64,000 nt of DNA from an uncultured Faecalibacterium sp. (GCA_937907025.1 CALESJ010000045.1:124001-188000), one strand, 5' to 3'; positions 44,917 through 54,166 are shown, counted from the stretch's first letter. Numbers and translations: made by a program. The notes: generated from the letters alone by a model not told the origin.

Positions 44917-46563
44917 ATGCAAAGAGTAGAATGTTTGTACCGTGTTTCGACAAAAGGACAGGTCGATCACGATGACATTCCCATGCAACGTATTGAATGC
45001 CGTAAGTTTGCCGAAGAACAAGGGTGGACGATCATCAAAGAACTGTGCGAGAAAGGCGTATCTGGTTTCAAGGTGGCAGCAGAAGATCGGGATGCAATTC
45101 AGGAACTTCGCAATGATGCCACGAACAAAAGGTTTGATATTCTTCTGGTATTCATGTTTGACCGCCTGGGACGCCGGGATGATGAAACCCCGTTCGTGGT
45201 CGAATGGTTTGCACAGCAAGGAATCCGAATCTTCAGTGTGAAAGAAGGAGAACAAAAGTTCGAGAGCCATACCGATTCGCTGATCAACTACATTCGATAT
45301 TGGCAAAGTGAAGGTGAATCCCGAAAAACATCTGTGCGTATCAAGACCAGACTGGATCAGATGCGTGCAGAAGGGTTGTATACCGGAGGCCCCGTTCGAT
45401 TCGGGTATCAAGCCATTGAGAAGGGCCGTCTGAACAAAAAGAATAAGCCGGTCAAGGATCTGGTCATCAATCCCGAGGAAGCGGCTGTGATCAAAGAGGT
45501 CTTTGAGAGAACGGTATATGAAGGTGCAGGATCATTCGTGCTGGCCAAAGAACTGAATGAACGTGGAGTCCGCACACATTCAGGAGCCAAACTGACGGCA
45601 CTCTCCATCAACCGTATGCTGAAAGAACGGCAGTATACAGGTTACCTCATTACCAAGGATGTGACATCGCCTTATATGCCTGAATTGCAGATCATAGATC
45701 AGGAATTGTTCGACCAGGCACAGGAAATTGTCACGCAGAGGAAAACCAAAAACGCGGAATGGCGTAATATCCCGAGGCAGAACGGCAACGGAGCGTTGCT
45801 GGGTGGAAACTTATACTGTGCCACGTGTGGTCGCAGGATGACATCCAGCAATCCGGGGAAGGGAGCAAAACGTGATAAAGCAGAGTACATCTGCTTTATG
45901 GGGGCCAACCACCGAAATAACTGCAACGGACAACGCTCCTATGTGGCCAAGCGCGTAGAAGATATCGTTCTTCAAGCGACCAGGCTGCTGCTCGACACCA
46001 TCAAGGACACCCCTCGAGATGAGTCGGTGGAGGCTCGAGTGCAAGCCGAAATGAAAGAACTGAAATATGAATTGCGCAAGACGCAACAGCAAGTCGAAGA
46101 AGCTGCCAAAGAGCAGGAAGGGCTGGAAATGGAAGTGAGCCGATGTCTGCTGGGAAAAAGCAATTTCACAACGGCCATGCTGAGCAGACTGATCGATGAT
46201 AAGGCACGGGAACGGCGTGAACTGGAAAATAAAGCTCTGGATCTGGAGCGGAGAGTAAAGAACGAAACGGAAATGTCTGAAAAGGTGGCAGAGTATTACA
46301 ACCGATTCTTGGGATGGAGTATGGAATTCGGGTTAGCCACCATCGAGCGCAAACGGATTATCATATCCCAGTTATACAAAAGAATAGAACTCGGACGCGG
46401 CTACGTTGTCAACTTCGAAGTGGATTGGAACTACAAACAGTTCATCGATACATTAGAGTTGGAGCAACACATGGGGATCACAGAAGTGGGAATTCCCATG
46501 CCGCCGAAAGTCAGAAAGCGGTCCACGCAGAACAGCAACAGAAAAAATAACGGTGCAGCATAA
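44917..46563 (+). CDS. Large serine recombinase (integrase/excisionase of the element)
   Basis: 548 residues with AGGAGGTGAAGGTG ahead of the ATG. The catalytic domain has VECLYRVSTKGQ (nucleophile Ser11), MFDRLGRRDDETP and a clear helix E (SEGESRKTSVRIKTRLDQMR). The recombinase domain (GGPVRFGYQAIEKGRLNKKN, LNERGVRTHSGAKLTALSIN, MLKERQYTGYLITKD) is followed by a zinc ribbon (CATCGRRM...CFMGANHRNNCNG) and a long coiled coil (about 365-450). It should cut both DNA strands at short attachment sites and exchange them. Seemingly intact; attachment sites were not identified beside it. Confidence 0.93.
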   Translation: MQRVECLYRVSTKGQVDHDDIPMQRIECRKFAEEQGWTIIKELCEKGVSGFKVAAEDRDAIQELRNDATNKRFDILLVFMFDRLGRRDDETPFVVEWFAQQGIRIFSVKEGEQKFESHTDSLINYIRYWQSEGESRKTSVRIKTRLDQMRAEGLYTGGPVRFGYQAIEKGRLNKKNKPVKDLVINPEEAAVIKEVFERTVYEGAGSFVLAKELNERGVRTHSGAKLTALSINRMLKERQYTGYLITKDVTSPYMPELQIIDQELFDQAQEIVTQRKTKNAEWRNIPRQNGNGALLGGNLYCATCGRRMTSSNPGKGAKRDKAEYICFMGANHRNNCNGQRSYVAKRVEDIVLQATRLLLDTIKDTPRDESVEARVQAEMKELKYELRKTQQQVEEAAKEQEGLEMEVSRCLLGKSNFTTAMLSRLIDDKARERRELENKALDLERRVKNETEMSEKVAEYYNRFLGWSMEFGLATIERKRIIISQLYKRIELGRGYVVNFEVDWNYKQFIDTLELEQHMGITEVGIPMPPKVRKRSTQNSNRKNNGAA

Positions 46564-46605
46564 CACGGATAGCAGGTCATTGACCTGCTGTCCGTGTTTT
46601 CTTTT
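46562..46605 (+). terminator. Terminator of the serine recombinase gene
   Basis: AACACGGAtAGCAGGTCA pairs with TGACCTGCTgTCCGTGTT with one mismatch and a one-base to two-base loop, followed by TTCTTTT. It overlaps the stop codon. Confidence 0.88.
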
Positions 46606-46620
46606 GTATGCTTTAACGAA

Positions 46621-46860
46621 ATGAGAACCCCCAGCTCTGCTGGGGAGAGAAAAAAAGCTTTAGCTTCAAGCATCGAGCGAAGCGAGAAGAGATCAACAAC
46701 TTTACTATTATCAAGAAAGTTGATCTTGGATAAACAGCGCCCGTTTACGGGCTGTAGGGCAAATGATGCGAGTGGCAGATTTTTCAGTGCCTCTTGAGAG
46801 GCTGGCCGGTACGATGCCCTTCTAGGGCTTACATAAGCCCCCGGCTTAGCCGGGGGTCAT
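46621..46860 (+). mobile_element. Orphan HEARO/omega-RNA-like element (IS200/IS605-type ends, no protein)
   Basis: About 240 bases framed by CCCCAGC-TCT-GCTGGGG (46629-46645) and CCCCCGGC-TTA-GCCGGGGG (46838-46856). Between them are further helices: GATCAAC/GTTGATC (46691-46725), CAGcGCCCGT/ACGGGCTG (46735-46754), GCCTCT/AGAGGC (46789-46802) and GCCCT/AGGGC (46816-46828). ATGA stands at both borders (46621 and within TCATGAC at 46858). Terminal hairpins, a compact multi-helix core and an ATGA flank are what I know of HEARO RNAs and IscB/TnpB-type elements. No IscB, TnpB or TnpA gene is nearby, so this is a non-autonomous copy. Family assignment is by pattern only. Confidence 0.5.
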
Positions 46861-47182
46861 GACTTTTGTAGGTTTGGTGATGCGATTGTGATTACACCCG
46901 ATAATGTCACAGAACTTATGGGGTACCCATCGGAAGGCTTTTGAAAGGCCAAGAGGGATATCTGTTGCCATTTTTGTGAAAGGAACATACCACGCTGTAA
47001 CAAAATGTGACTGTTCTTTCTTGCTTCGGCGTCAAGAAACAAAATGATACAATAAATTGAAAAAGGGCGACCTTTTGTCATTGTGGAATACAAAGGAATA
47101 ATCTATCATTGAATTGTTGGAATTGCACGAATTTTGACTTTGCTGGTTGAGAATAACTGATGAAATGACAAGGAGGATAGCA
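46861..47182. other. Non-coding stretch between the HEARO-like element and the AraC gene
   Basis: AT-rich, no convincing gene. Right after the element, one frame reads GDAIVITPDNVTELMGYPSE before a stop at about 46945, which could be the tail of a gene interrupted by the insertion, but no family is recognised. Confidence 0.35.
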
Positions 47183-47305
47183 ATGCTCAAGTCTATCCAT
47201 GTGAAAAAATCCGGGAATGCCTGGATCGCTGCAGTGCTGGGTAAGGCTCATTCCTCCGCAATATGTCGGCGGTATTCCAATGGGGTGAGACCATACTCAC
47301 GCTGA
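47183..47305 (+). pseudogene. Start of a gene cut off by a rearrangement
   Basis: A strong AAGGAGGA site and ATG begin MLKSIHVKKSGNAWIAAVLG. After about 20 codons the frame runs antisense into the 3' end of the AraC gene and stops at 47305. A well-formed translation start attached to so little protein suggests the 5' end of a lost gene, joined at about 47243. The original product is not recognised. Confidence 0.3.
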
Positions 47306-48270
47306 AACACTTTGTAGAATTGCGTTCTGTTCTCATAGCCCAGTGATGCCGCGATCTGGCAGACCGGCAGCTCTGTGTTTCTCAGAAGCCGCGCCGCCTC
47401 GGCCATCTGTACCTTTTGACAGTACGCTTTAAGTGTGTATCCGGTGTTTGTCTTGATGATGCGGGATATATGCTCGCAGGAGTAGTTGAGTGCCTCCGCC
47501 AGATTGGTCCGGTGGATAGCCCCGTGGTGGGCTTCAATCAGCTTCTTGATTTGCTCCACCGCCATCAGTTCTTGGCTGTGCCCCAGCGAAATGTGGGTGG
47601 CCTTGTATATGTCAGGATTCTCTAGGGCGGCAAACAGCCGGAGCAGAGAGGAATAAACGTCAAACTGATATCCGATCCGCTTGACCGAGAAAGCACGAAT
47701 CAGTTCCTGGGTGAGCTGTGGGATCGTATCTGCTCCTAAAAGGGTGAAGTCCAGGTAGTCCTTTTTATAAGCGGCACGTTCCGACAGATTGTCGCTGAAA
47801 AACTGATTGAGAATGCTTTTGTACTGAAAGGGTGGTGGAAATGATTTGGGCCACTGTGTCAGTAGAGAGGCATTGATGCCGATGTAAACGATATCCGCGT
47901 TCGACATATCTGTTTCGCGATGCATAGTGTTTCGATTGAGGAGACAAAGGTTTCCCTGCGTATAGGTGGTCTCGGCCCCCTCGATCATCACCCGGACGTG
48001 GCCCCGCTGCACATACATCAGCTCAAAAAAATTATGTTTGTGCATGTAGGTCTCATGAAAGAATTCGTGTTTGTTTGGGGTGTGAACGCAAAAGGACCAT
48101 GCATCCATATAGTTGGAAAACAGATATTCCTGAGGTTTCTGGATGCTGGTTACGATCGACAACGGAGAAAAATAGTCCCGTTCGGCCGTATGGTTGCGAA
48201 GATAGTTCGGACCATGGATGCCGGTCTGGTTCCGCATTTCATCAATGCTGTCAAAAAACAGGTGTTCCAT
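47248..48270 (-). CDS. AraC-family regulator of the GH43 locus
   Basis: 340 residues from an ATG with GGGGGG in front on the minus strand. The N-terminal half is a cupin-like sensor (HEFFHETYMHKHNFFELMYV, QRGHVRVMIEGAETTYTQGN, LCLLNRNTMHRE). The C-terminal 100 residues carry two helix-turn-helix motifs (NLAEALNYSCEHISRIIKTN and PVCQIAASLGYENRTQFYKV, FQREYGLTPLEYRR). It is divergent from the GH43 gene with 65 bases between, so it most likely activates that operon when a sugar binds. Confidence 0.92.
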   Translation of the reverse strand: MEHLFFDSIDEMRNQTGIHGPNYLRNHTAERDYFSPLSIVTSIQKPQEYLFSNYMDAWSFCVHTPNKHEFFHETYMHKHNFFELMYVQRGHVRVMIEGAETTYTQGNLCLLNRNTMHRETDMSNADIVYIGINASLLTQWPKSFPPPFQYKSILNQFFSDNLSERAAYKKDYLDFTLLGADTIPQLTQELIRAFSVKRIGYQFDVYSSLLRLFAALENPDIYKATHISLGHSQELMAVEQIKKLIEAHHGAIHRTNLAEALNYSCEHISRIIKTNTGYTLKAYCQKVQMAEAARLLRNTELPVCQIAASLGYENRTQFYKVFQREYGLTPLEYRRHIAEE

Positions 48271-48335
48271 GCGAGCATCCCCCCCTTTATGGCAGTATAG
48301 CATGGAATTGAGTATTTTTGAAGGAGGAAGTATCT

Positions 48336-49799
48336 GTGAAACGGCAATGCTATAACCCCTATCTCCCCAGTTGGGAATACATCCCGGATGCTGAACCGAA
48401 AGTATTTGGTCAGCGGCTGTACATTTATGGGAGCCATGATCTGTTTGGCGCCAAGGAATACTGTGAGGGCGATTACGTATGCTGGTCAACCCCGGTAGAT
48501 GACCTTTCCGACTGGCGGTATGAAGGCGTAATCTTCAAAAAGCAAGATACGCCGTGGAATAAAAAGAACCTGTCCTACTATGCACCGGACGTGGTGCGCG
48601 GCACAGACGGACGGTACTACCTTTACTATTCGGTTGCCAATACGTCGATCACATCGGTCGCTGTGTGTGACAAACCTGCGGGAAAATACCAATATTTGGG
48701 CGATGTTCACTTCCCGGACGGGCGAGTCTACGGCTCAAAGCCGGAGGACTGGTTTATGTTTGACCCGGCCGTTCTGGTGGATGATGACGGGCGGGTGTTT
48801 CTCTACGTGGGTAGCGGGCAGAAATCCAATGGACAATTCGGCCACGAGATCAAGGGGCTGTTTGTGATGGAACTCAGCTCTGATATGCTGACCATCATCA
48901 GCGAACCAACCATCATCATGCCGGCGGATTTTGATCCCAAGAAGCCGAACTATTGGGAAGGACCCTCTATCCGTCACATCGGTGAGTGGTATTATCTGGT
49001 CTATCCGGCCACGGACATCACCGGTCTCAATTACGCGATGAGCCTGTTCCCCGACAAGGGATTTATCCACAAGGGACCGATCCATTCCTCAAGCGATATC
49101 GGTCTGGAGGGAAGAAAACTCATGAATGCGGCATATCCGATGGGGAACAGCCACGGCGGTATGGTATGCGTCCACGGGCAATGGTATATATTTGACCACC
49201 GAACGACCAATGGCGCCAAACGAAACCGGCAGGCGGTAGCCGAGCCCATTGAGATCCGTGCGGACGGGACCATCCGCATGGTGGAGTCCACGAGCTGCGG
49301 ATTGAATGGCGGCCCTTTGAAGGGAACCGGGACCTATCCGGCCTACATTGCCTGCGTCCTGCACCATGCCGGTACGTTTGGTCTGCGCAACCCGATGGGC
49401 GGACCCGAGATCACCCAGGATGGTCCGGACTACGAGCCACCGGAGCCCGGGGAACGGGAAGTGACCATAGAGACCGAGAGGACGGCACCAAAGGCGTATA
49501 TTTCCAAAATGAAGAATGGCAGTATTGCCGGCTTCCGATATTTTGATCTGAATGAAAGCACCCACATTGCTGTAACGGTTCGCGGCGCAGGCGGCGTGCT
49601 GGAACTCTTACCTGGGGAAAAAGGCCCTGTCATAGCATCCATTCCCATTGCCGGGACAGCCGACTGGACAACCGCCGGAGTAAAATTCAACGCCAGACGC
49701 CTGGCATTGGAAAGCCGGCGCCCCATTGATTCCTGCCCGCTGTATTTCCGGTATAAGGGAAAGGGAACGCTTGACATCTTGAGTATTACGCTGGCATAA
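48336..49799 (+). CDS. GH43-family glycosidase with C-terminal carbohydrate-binding domain
   Basis: 487 residues from a GTG with AAGGAGGAAG. The five-bladed propeller of GH43 is seen in CYNPYLPSWEYIPDAEPKVF, RLYIYGSHDLFG, SYYAPDVVRGTDGRYYLYYS (base Asp), WFMFDPAVLVDDDGRVFLY and NYWEGPSIRHIGEWYYLVYP (acid Glu). After residue 350 a CBM6-like beta-sandwich follows. Likely a beta-xylosidase or alpha-L-arabinofuranosidase type activity on short hemicellulose fragments; no signal peptide, so cytoplasmic. First gene of a four-gene operon. Confidence 0.88.
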   Translation: MKRQCYNPYLPSWEYIPDAEPKVFGQRLYIYGSHDLFGAKEYCEGDYVCWSTPVDDLSDWRYEGVIFKKQDTPWNKKNLSYYAPDVVRGTDGRYYLYYSVANTSITSVAVCDKPAGKYQYLGDVHFPDGRVYGSKPEDWFMFDPAVLVDDDGRVFLYVGSGQKSNGQFGHEIKGLFVMELSSDMLTIISEPTIIMPADFDPKKPNYWEGPSIRHIGEWYYLVYPATDITGLNYAMSLFPDKGFIHKGPIHSSSDIGLEGRKLMNAAYPMGNSHGGMVCVHGQWYIFDHRTTNGAKRNRQAVAEPIEIRADGTIRMVESTSCGLNGGPLKGTGTYPAYIACVLHHAGTFGLRNPMGGPEITQDGPDYEPPEPGEREVTIETERTAPKAYISKMKNGSIAGFRYFDLNESTHIAVTVRGAGGVLELLPGEKGPVIASIPIAGTADWTTAGVKFNARRLALESRRPIDSCPLYFRYKGKGTLDILSITLA

Positions 49800-49811
49800 A
49801 GGGGGATAACG

Positions 49812-50936
49812 ATGGACTGGACACCAATCTGGCATCAAGCCGCGGCCCCTGCCTTCGCGATGGGCTTTTTGGCGGGCAAGAAAAAAACAGTGGTGTATTC
49901 TGTGATATCCCAGGTTTCGGGCGAGAAACTTCGGGTCCGCTTCTCCAACCACTATGGAAAGAAACCCTACACCATTGGGGGTCTGACCGTGTGGGCACAT
50001 GGAGAGATGCACACCGTTACGCGGGACGGTAGCCGTGTTTTCACGGTCCCCGCGGGGGAAAGCTGCTATTCGGATGAGTTGACGCTCCCGGTGACGATGG
50101 GGGAAGAACTGGAAATCAGACTCTACTATGCATCCAAGGTCATGGACAGCAATATGATCGAGGAAAATGCGGTAAGCTACCCGGGAAATCATACGGCTGA
50201 CAGAGAGCTGCCCCCACCCCGGCGGGAAAGATATATGGAACAGTACAACCTTTATGAAGCGATTCCCGGGATGGATCAGATCGAAGTGTTTACCGGTCAG
50301 CCTTCCAAAATCATCGTGGCATTCGGGGACAGCATAACGGCTATGAACCGCTGGGTAAAGCCGTTGCAAAGGCGTCTGTTCGATGCGTATGGCGGTGACT
50401 ACGCACTGATGAACGCCGGAATCGGCGGGAATTGCCTGCTTTATGATGTTCCGGGCCTGATGGGGGCTTCCTACGGGGAAAAAGGGGTCTCTCGCTTTGA
50501 GCGTGATGTACTCCGTTTTTCAGAACTCTGCGGAGTGATTTTGGCGTTGGGGGTCAATGATGTGGCCTACTATTCCCAAAAGACAGGGGCGGTCATCTCG
50601 CTGGAACAATATTGTTCGGCCGTAACCGATATTGTGGATCGGCTTCATAAGGCCGGTGTCCGGGTGATTGCCCAGACTCTTCCGCCCCGCACCGGTTTTG
50701 TGAAAAAAGGGTATACCCGGGAGATGGAGGCGCTGAGAGTCCGCATCAATGGATGGATCAGAGATAGCGCGCTGTTCGATTATATGCTTGATGCGGATGC
50801 ACTGCTGCGCGATCAGAAGAATCCTTCGTTCACCGACGAGCGTTATCACCAGGGGGACCACCTGCACCCGAATCAGGCCGGAGGAATGTTGCTGGCGCAG
50901 GCGTATGATTTGCAAAAGCTGACAGGGGAGGTGTAG
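49812..50936 (+). CDS. SGNH/GDSL-type esterase
   Basis: 374 residues. A beta-rich N-terminal domain of about 160 residues precedes the SGNH hydrolase domain: block I IIVAFGDSITAMN (nucleophile Ser), block II LMNAGIGGNCLLYD (Gly), block III ILALGVNDVAY (Asn) and block V DHLHPNQAGG (Asp/His). Such enzymes remove acetyl groups from sugars. No signal peptide. Together with the next gene it suggests that the operon handles acetylated hemicellulose oligosaccharides (inferred). Confidence 0.88.
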   Translation: MDWTPIWHQAAAPAFAMGFLAGKKKTVVYSVISQVSGEKLRVRFSNHYGKKPYTIGGLTVWAHGEMHTVTRDGSRVFTVPAGESCYSDELTLPVTMGEELEIRLYYASKVMDSNMIEENAVSYPGNHTADRELPPPRRERYMEQYNLYEAIPGMDQIEVFTGQPSKIIVAFGDSITAMNRWVKPLQRRLFDAYGGDYALMNAGIGGNCLLYDVPGLMGASYGEKGVSRFERDVLRFSELCGVILALGVNDVAYYSQKTGAVISLEQYCSAVTDIVDRLHKAGVRVIAQTLPPRTGFVKKGYTREMEALRVRINGWIRDSALFDYMLDADALLRDQKNPSFTDERYHQGDHLHPNQAGGMLLAQAYDLQKLTGEV

Positions 50937-50938
50937 GC

Positions 50939-51679
50939 ATGGGGAAAAAGTATTTCACGCTCAGCTTTGATGATGGACTGGAACAGGACAAACGGGTGAT
51001 CCGGCTCATGAGGCAATACGGGCTCAAAGGAACCTTCAATCTCAATGCCGGCCTGTTTGGCACTCGCGGCGAGGTGAAGGGACTTGGAACCTTCTCTTTT
51101 CAGGATTGCCCCGAAGGCGTAAAGCACAAGTGGCCATTTTCCTATGTGCAGCACAACCGAATTCCACTGGACGAGGTGTGCCAGGTCTATGAGGGAATGG
51201 AGATTGCCACCCATGGCTTCCGGCATGAACCGCTGGGGGCTGTCAGCGAGGATGAAATGCGCGCATCGGTGGATGCGGACAAGGCCGCGCTGGAAAAAAT
51301 CTTCGGCACCACGGTCGTGGGGCACGCCTATGCGCAGGGTTCAACCTCGCCGGCTGTCCAGGCGTATCTGAAGGCGCAGGGGTATCAATATGCCAGAGTG
51401 GTCTTTCCCACCGGCGGCTTTGGGTTCCCGGATGATCCGCTGAACTTTCGGCCTTCCTCCTCGCTTATTCTGAAAAATGCCGTGAAGCTGGTGGAGCGCT
51501 TCAAACGTGAGGAACCCGGAGAAAAGGATCTGCTGTTGTTCCTGTGGGCACACAGTTATGAAATGGACTACGAAAAGGGGAACGCCAGTTGGTATGCTTT
51601 GGAGCGGCTTTTTGAATCGATCGCAGGCCGAAGCGATATCGTGTATTGCACAAACAGCGAAGCGTTCGCGCATATTTAA
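50939..51679 (+). CDS. Polysaccharide-deacetylase-family (CE4-like) protein
   Basis: 246 residues beginning 2 bases after the esterase stop. Motif 1 is LSFDDGLEQDKR (catalytic Asp), motif 2 IATHGFRHEPL (metal His residues), and GHAYAQGSTSPAVQAYLKAQ and LLLFLWAHSYEMDY complete the NodB-like barrel. It probably deacetylates an oligosaccharide or sugar in the cytoplasm; the natural substrate is not known. Confidence 0.85.
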   Translation: MGKKYFTLSFDDGLEQDKRVIRLMRQYGLKGTFNLNAGLFGTRGEVKGLGTFSFQDCPEGVKHKWPFSYVQHNRIPLDEVCQVYEGMEIATHGFRHEPLGAVSEDEMRASVDADKAALEKIFGTTVVGHAYAQGSTSPAVQAYLKAQGYQYARVVFPTGGFGFPDDPLNFRPSSSLILKNAVKLVERFKREEPGEKDLLLFLWAHSYEMDYEKGNASWYALERLFESIAGRSDIVYCTNSEAFAHI

Positions 51680-51692
51680 GGAGAGCAGGAAA

Positions 51693-54092
51693 GTGAAAAA
51701 GAAAGATTTTAACCGAGGTTGGCTATTTGGCGCCGTGGGAAAGGAACAGTCTATGCAACCGGTCACGCTTCCCCACGATGCCATGCTGTACGAGAAACGC
51801 TCAAAGGATGCGGCAACAGCGGGAGCGTGCGGATACTTTCCCGGCGGGGCCTATGTCTACGTCAAACGGATTCTTGTGCCTGAAGCGTGGCGGACACAGT
51901 CCGCTGTACTGGAATTTGAGGCGGTTTATCAAAACGCGCAGGTGTTCGTGAACGATGCGCTTGTGGCTGAACAGCGGTACGGGTATACCAACTTCTTTGT
52001 GGTGCTGGACCCACAACTGAAGTATGGCGAAGAAAATGAGATCAAAGTGATCGCGGACAACTCGTCGGTACCCAATTCCCGTTGGTATTCCGGTAGCGGA
52101 ATTTATCGCAACGTAAACCTCTTCCTGGGCGATAAGAGTCATATCCGCCCGGATGGACTGCTCGTCTCCACTTCCGGAAACGATGCGGCCCATGTGAAAG
52201 TTTCGGTCACCGGTGGTGATACGGTCAGAGTCTCTATTCTGGATGGTGAAAAGGTGGTAGCGCAGGCCGAATCTGCGGTCAAGGAAGGCACTGCATCGGC
52301 GGACATTCCCGTTTCCCAGCCGCGGCTTTGGGACGCGGAACATCCCGAACTGTACCGGTGCAGAGCAGAACTGTTGAAAAATGGTGAGATGGTGGATGAG
52401 GCGGACGCCTGGTTTGGATTCCGTACCCTTAGCTGGAGCACCAGAGGATTTTTTGTAAACGGCAAGAAAACGCTGTTCCGGGGCGCCTGCGTCCACCACG
52501 ACAATGGTATTCTGGGCGCATGCTCTTTTGAGGATGCCGAGTTCCGCCGTGTCCGTCTGCTCAAGGAAGCCGGTTTCAACGCGATACGTTCCGCCCACAA
52601 CCCTGCCTCCAAGGCACTGTTGGATGCCTGTGACCGGCTGGGTCTGTATGTCATGGATGAATTCTGCGACAACTGGCTGGTACATAAAAACCCCTACGAC
52701 TATGCGGACCAGGATTTTCGCGCATGGTGGCAGCGGGATCTCACAGCTATGGTCATCAAAAACTACAACCATCCCAGTGTGGTCATGAACTCTATCGGAA
52801 ATGAAATCTCCGAACTGGCTATGCCCGAAGGACAGGAGTACTGTAAAAAATTGGCAGTCCTGGCACGAAAGCTGGACCCGGACAAAGCAGTGACGATGGG
52901 GGTCAACCTGATGCTGTGCAGTATGTCGGCCAAGGGCGGCGGCATATACGGCAACAAAAAGAATGGGAAAGAGAATAAAAACGGCAGTCAGACGATGGAC
53001 AACGTTCCCACCAGCGCCTTCTTCAACATGCTGATGAACCTGGCCGGGGGTATGATTGAAAAAATGGCCGCCAAACCTGCCGCGGACGATGCCACAAAGG
53101 TGAGTTTCTCTTATCTGGATATTGGCGGTTACAACTACGCCGCGTCCCGATACGAGAAGGACGGTACGCTCCATCCCGACCGCGTCATTGTCGGGTCCGA
53201 GACCCTGCCCAAGAACCTGTATCATAACTGGCAACTGGTGAAAAAACTCCCCTATGTCATCGGCGACTTTATGTGGACGGGCTGGGATTATCTGGGGGAG
53301 GCGGGCATCGGTACCGTCCGTTACAAAAGTTTCAAAAATCCCGGTCAGGATGCGCCCATCATCTCCGCCGGCTGCGGCGTAATCGACATTTGCGGAAAGC
53401 TTCGCCCCGAGGTGCAGTGGAACCGGCTGATCTGGGGGCTGGACCATACCCCTGGCATCGGCGTAGAACCGTATACCCACGCAGGGGAGACCGGCTCTGT
53501 ATCCATGTGGCGTAACACAGACGCAGTGGCAAGCTGGTCCTGGGCCGGCTGTGAAGGCAAAAAAACCAAGGTCACGGTCTACTCTGACGGCGAAACGGCG
53601 GAACTCATTGTCAACGGGCATTCCTATGGCCGGAAAAAGACGAATGAATACAAGGCTGTCTTTAAACACGTTGTCTATGAGCCCGGTACCATCACCGCAA
53701 TCAGCTACGATGGCGAGGGAAAAGAACAGAGCCGGACTTCCATGAAGACAGCCGTAGGGCCCGCCGAACTGCATGTGGTGGCTGACCGGAACACCTTGCA
53801 GGCAAAAACGCAGGATTTGGCCTACATCAGCATTGACCTGACGGGGGCGGATGGCATCACAAAATCTTCTGAGGATACTGCGGTCACGGTGGAAGTTGAC
53901 GGTGCCGGGAAGCTGCTGGCCCTTGGTTCTGCACGGCCCAACATGGGGGAGAACTTTTTCTCCGATACCCACACGACCTACTACGGCAAGGCGTTGGCCG
54001 TGGTCCGCGGCGGCGATGTCCCCGGAAAGATTACGGTCACGGTGAAAGCAAAAGGCCTGCTGGCCAAAACGCTTGAATTGGAAGTGATCTGA
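51693..54092 (+). CDS. GH2-family glycoside hydrolase (beta-galactosidase-like)
   Basis: 799 residues from a GTG with AGGAGAGCAGGAAA. N-terminal sugar-binding domain (FNRGWLFGAVGKEQ, SRWYSGSGIYRNVNLFLGDK), immunoglobulin-like domain, then the barrel: KKTLFRGACVHHDNGILGAC, NAIRSAHNPASKALLDACDR, VVMNSIGNEISELA (acid Glu in NE), VIVGSETLPKN (nucleophile Glu) and FMWTGWDYLGEAGIG. A Lys/Asn/Gly-rich insert (about 415-445) sits between the catalytic residues. Substrate may be a beta-galactoside, beta-glucuronide or beta-xyloside; the operon favours hemicellulose side chains. A bidirectional terminator follows. Confidence 0.9.
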   Translation: MKKKDFNRGWLFGAVGKEQSMQPVTLPHDAMLYEKRSKDAATAGACGYFPGGAYVYVKRILVPEAWRTQSAVLEFEAVYQNAQVFVNDALVAEQRYGYTNFFVVLDPQLKYGEENEIKVIADNSSVPNSRWYSGSGIYRNVNLFLGDKSHIRPDGLLVSTSGNDAAHVKVSVTGGDTVRVSILDGEKVVAQAESAVKEGTASADIPVSQPRLWDAEHPELYRCRAELLKNGEMVDEADAWFGFRTLSWSTRGFFVNGKKTLFRGACVHHDNGILGACSFEDAEFRRVRLLKEAGFNAIRSAHNPASKALLDACDRLGLYVMDEFCDNWLVHKNPYDYADQDFRAWWQRDLTAMVIKNYNHPSVVMNSIGNEISELAMPEGQEYCKKLAVLARKLDPDKAVTMGVNLMLCSMSAKGGGIYGNKKNGKENKNGSQTMDNVPTSAFFNMLMNLAGGMIEKMAAKPAADDATKVSFSYLDIGGYNYAASRYEKDGTLHPDRVIVGSETLPKNLYHNWQLVKKLPYVIGDFMWTGWDYLGEAGIGTVRYKSFKNPGQDAPIISAGCGVIDICGKLRPEVQWNRLIWGLDHTPGIGVEPYTHAGETGSVSMWRNTDAVASWSWAGCEGKKTKVTVYSDGETAELIVNGHSYGRKKTNEYKAVFKHVVYEPGTITAISYDGEGKEQSRTSMKTAVGPAELHVVADRNTLQAKTQDLAYISIDLTGADGITKSSEDTAVTVEVDGAGKLLALGSARPNMGENFFSDTHTTYYGKALAVVRGGDVPGKITVTVKAKGLLAKTLELEVI

Positions 54093-54133
54093 GAAAAGGG
54101 CATAGGCCAGACTGCAGATTCCGATGTCTCACC

Positions 54134-54166
54134 AAAAAGACTGCAACAATCGTTGCAGTCTTTTTT
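54134..54166. terminator. Bidirectional terminator between the GH2 and GH78 genes
   Basis: GACTGCAAC pairs with GTTGCAGTC around a four-base loop, with AAAAA before and TTTTTT after, so it works on both strands for the two convergent genes. Confidence 0.9.

Larger units (their letters stand above)
41040..46605. mobile_element. Second conjugative-element segment, with serine recombinase end
   Basis: This lower-GC segment holds a short DeoR-like regulator, a structured RNA candidate, a DinG-like helicase, two resolvase-like small proteins, a tiny ORF and an intact large serine recombinase followed by a terminator. Such sets form the recombination end of Clostridia integrative elements. No relaxase or transfer gene is present. 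Orientation is the same as in 1301-16060, and the two segments have complementary contents. Confidence 0.7.

Noticed and set aside
44917..46563. Serine recombinase as part of a prophage
   Set aside because: No phage structural, lysis or packaging gene occurs in the window; all mobile genes are of the conjugative type.
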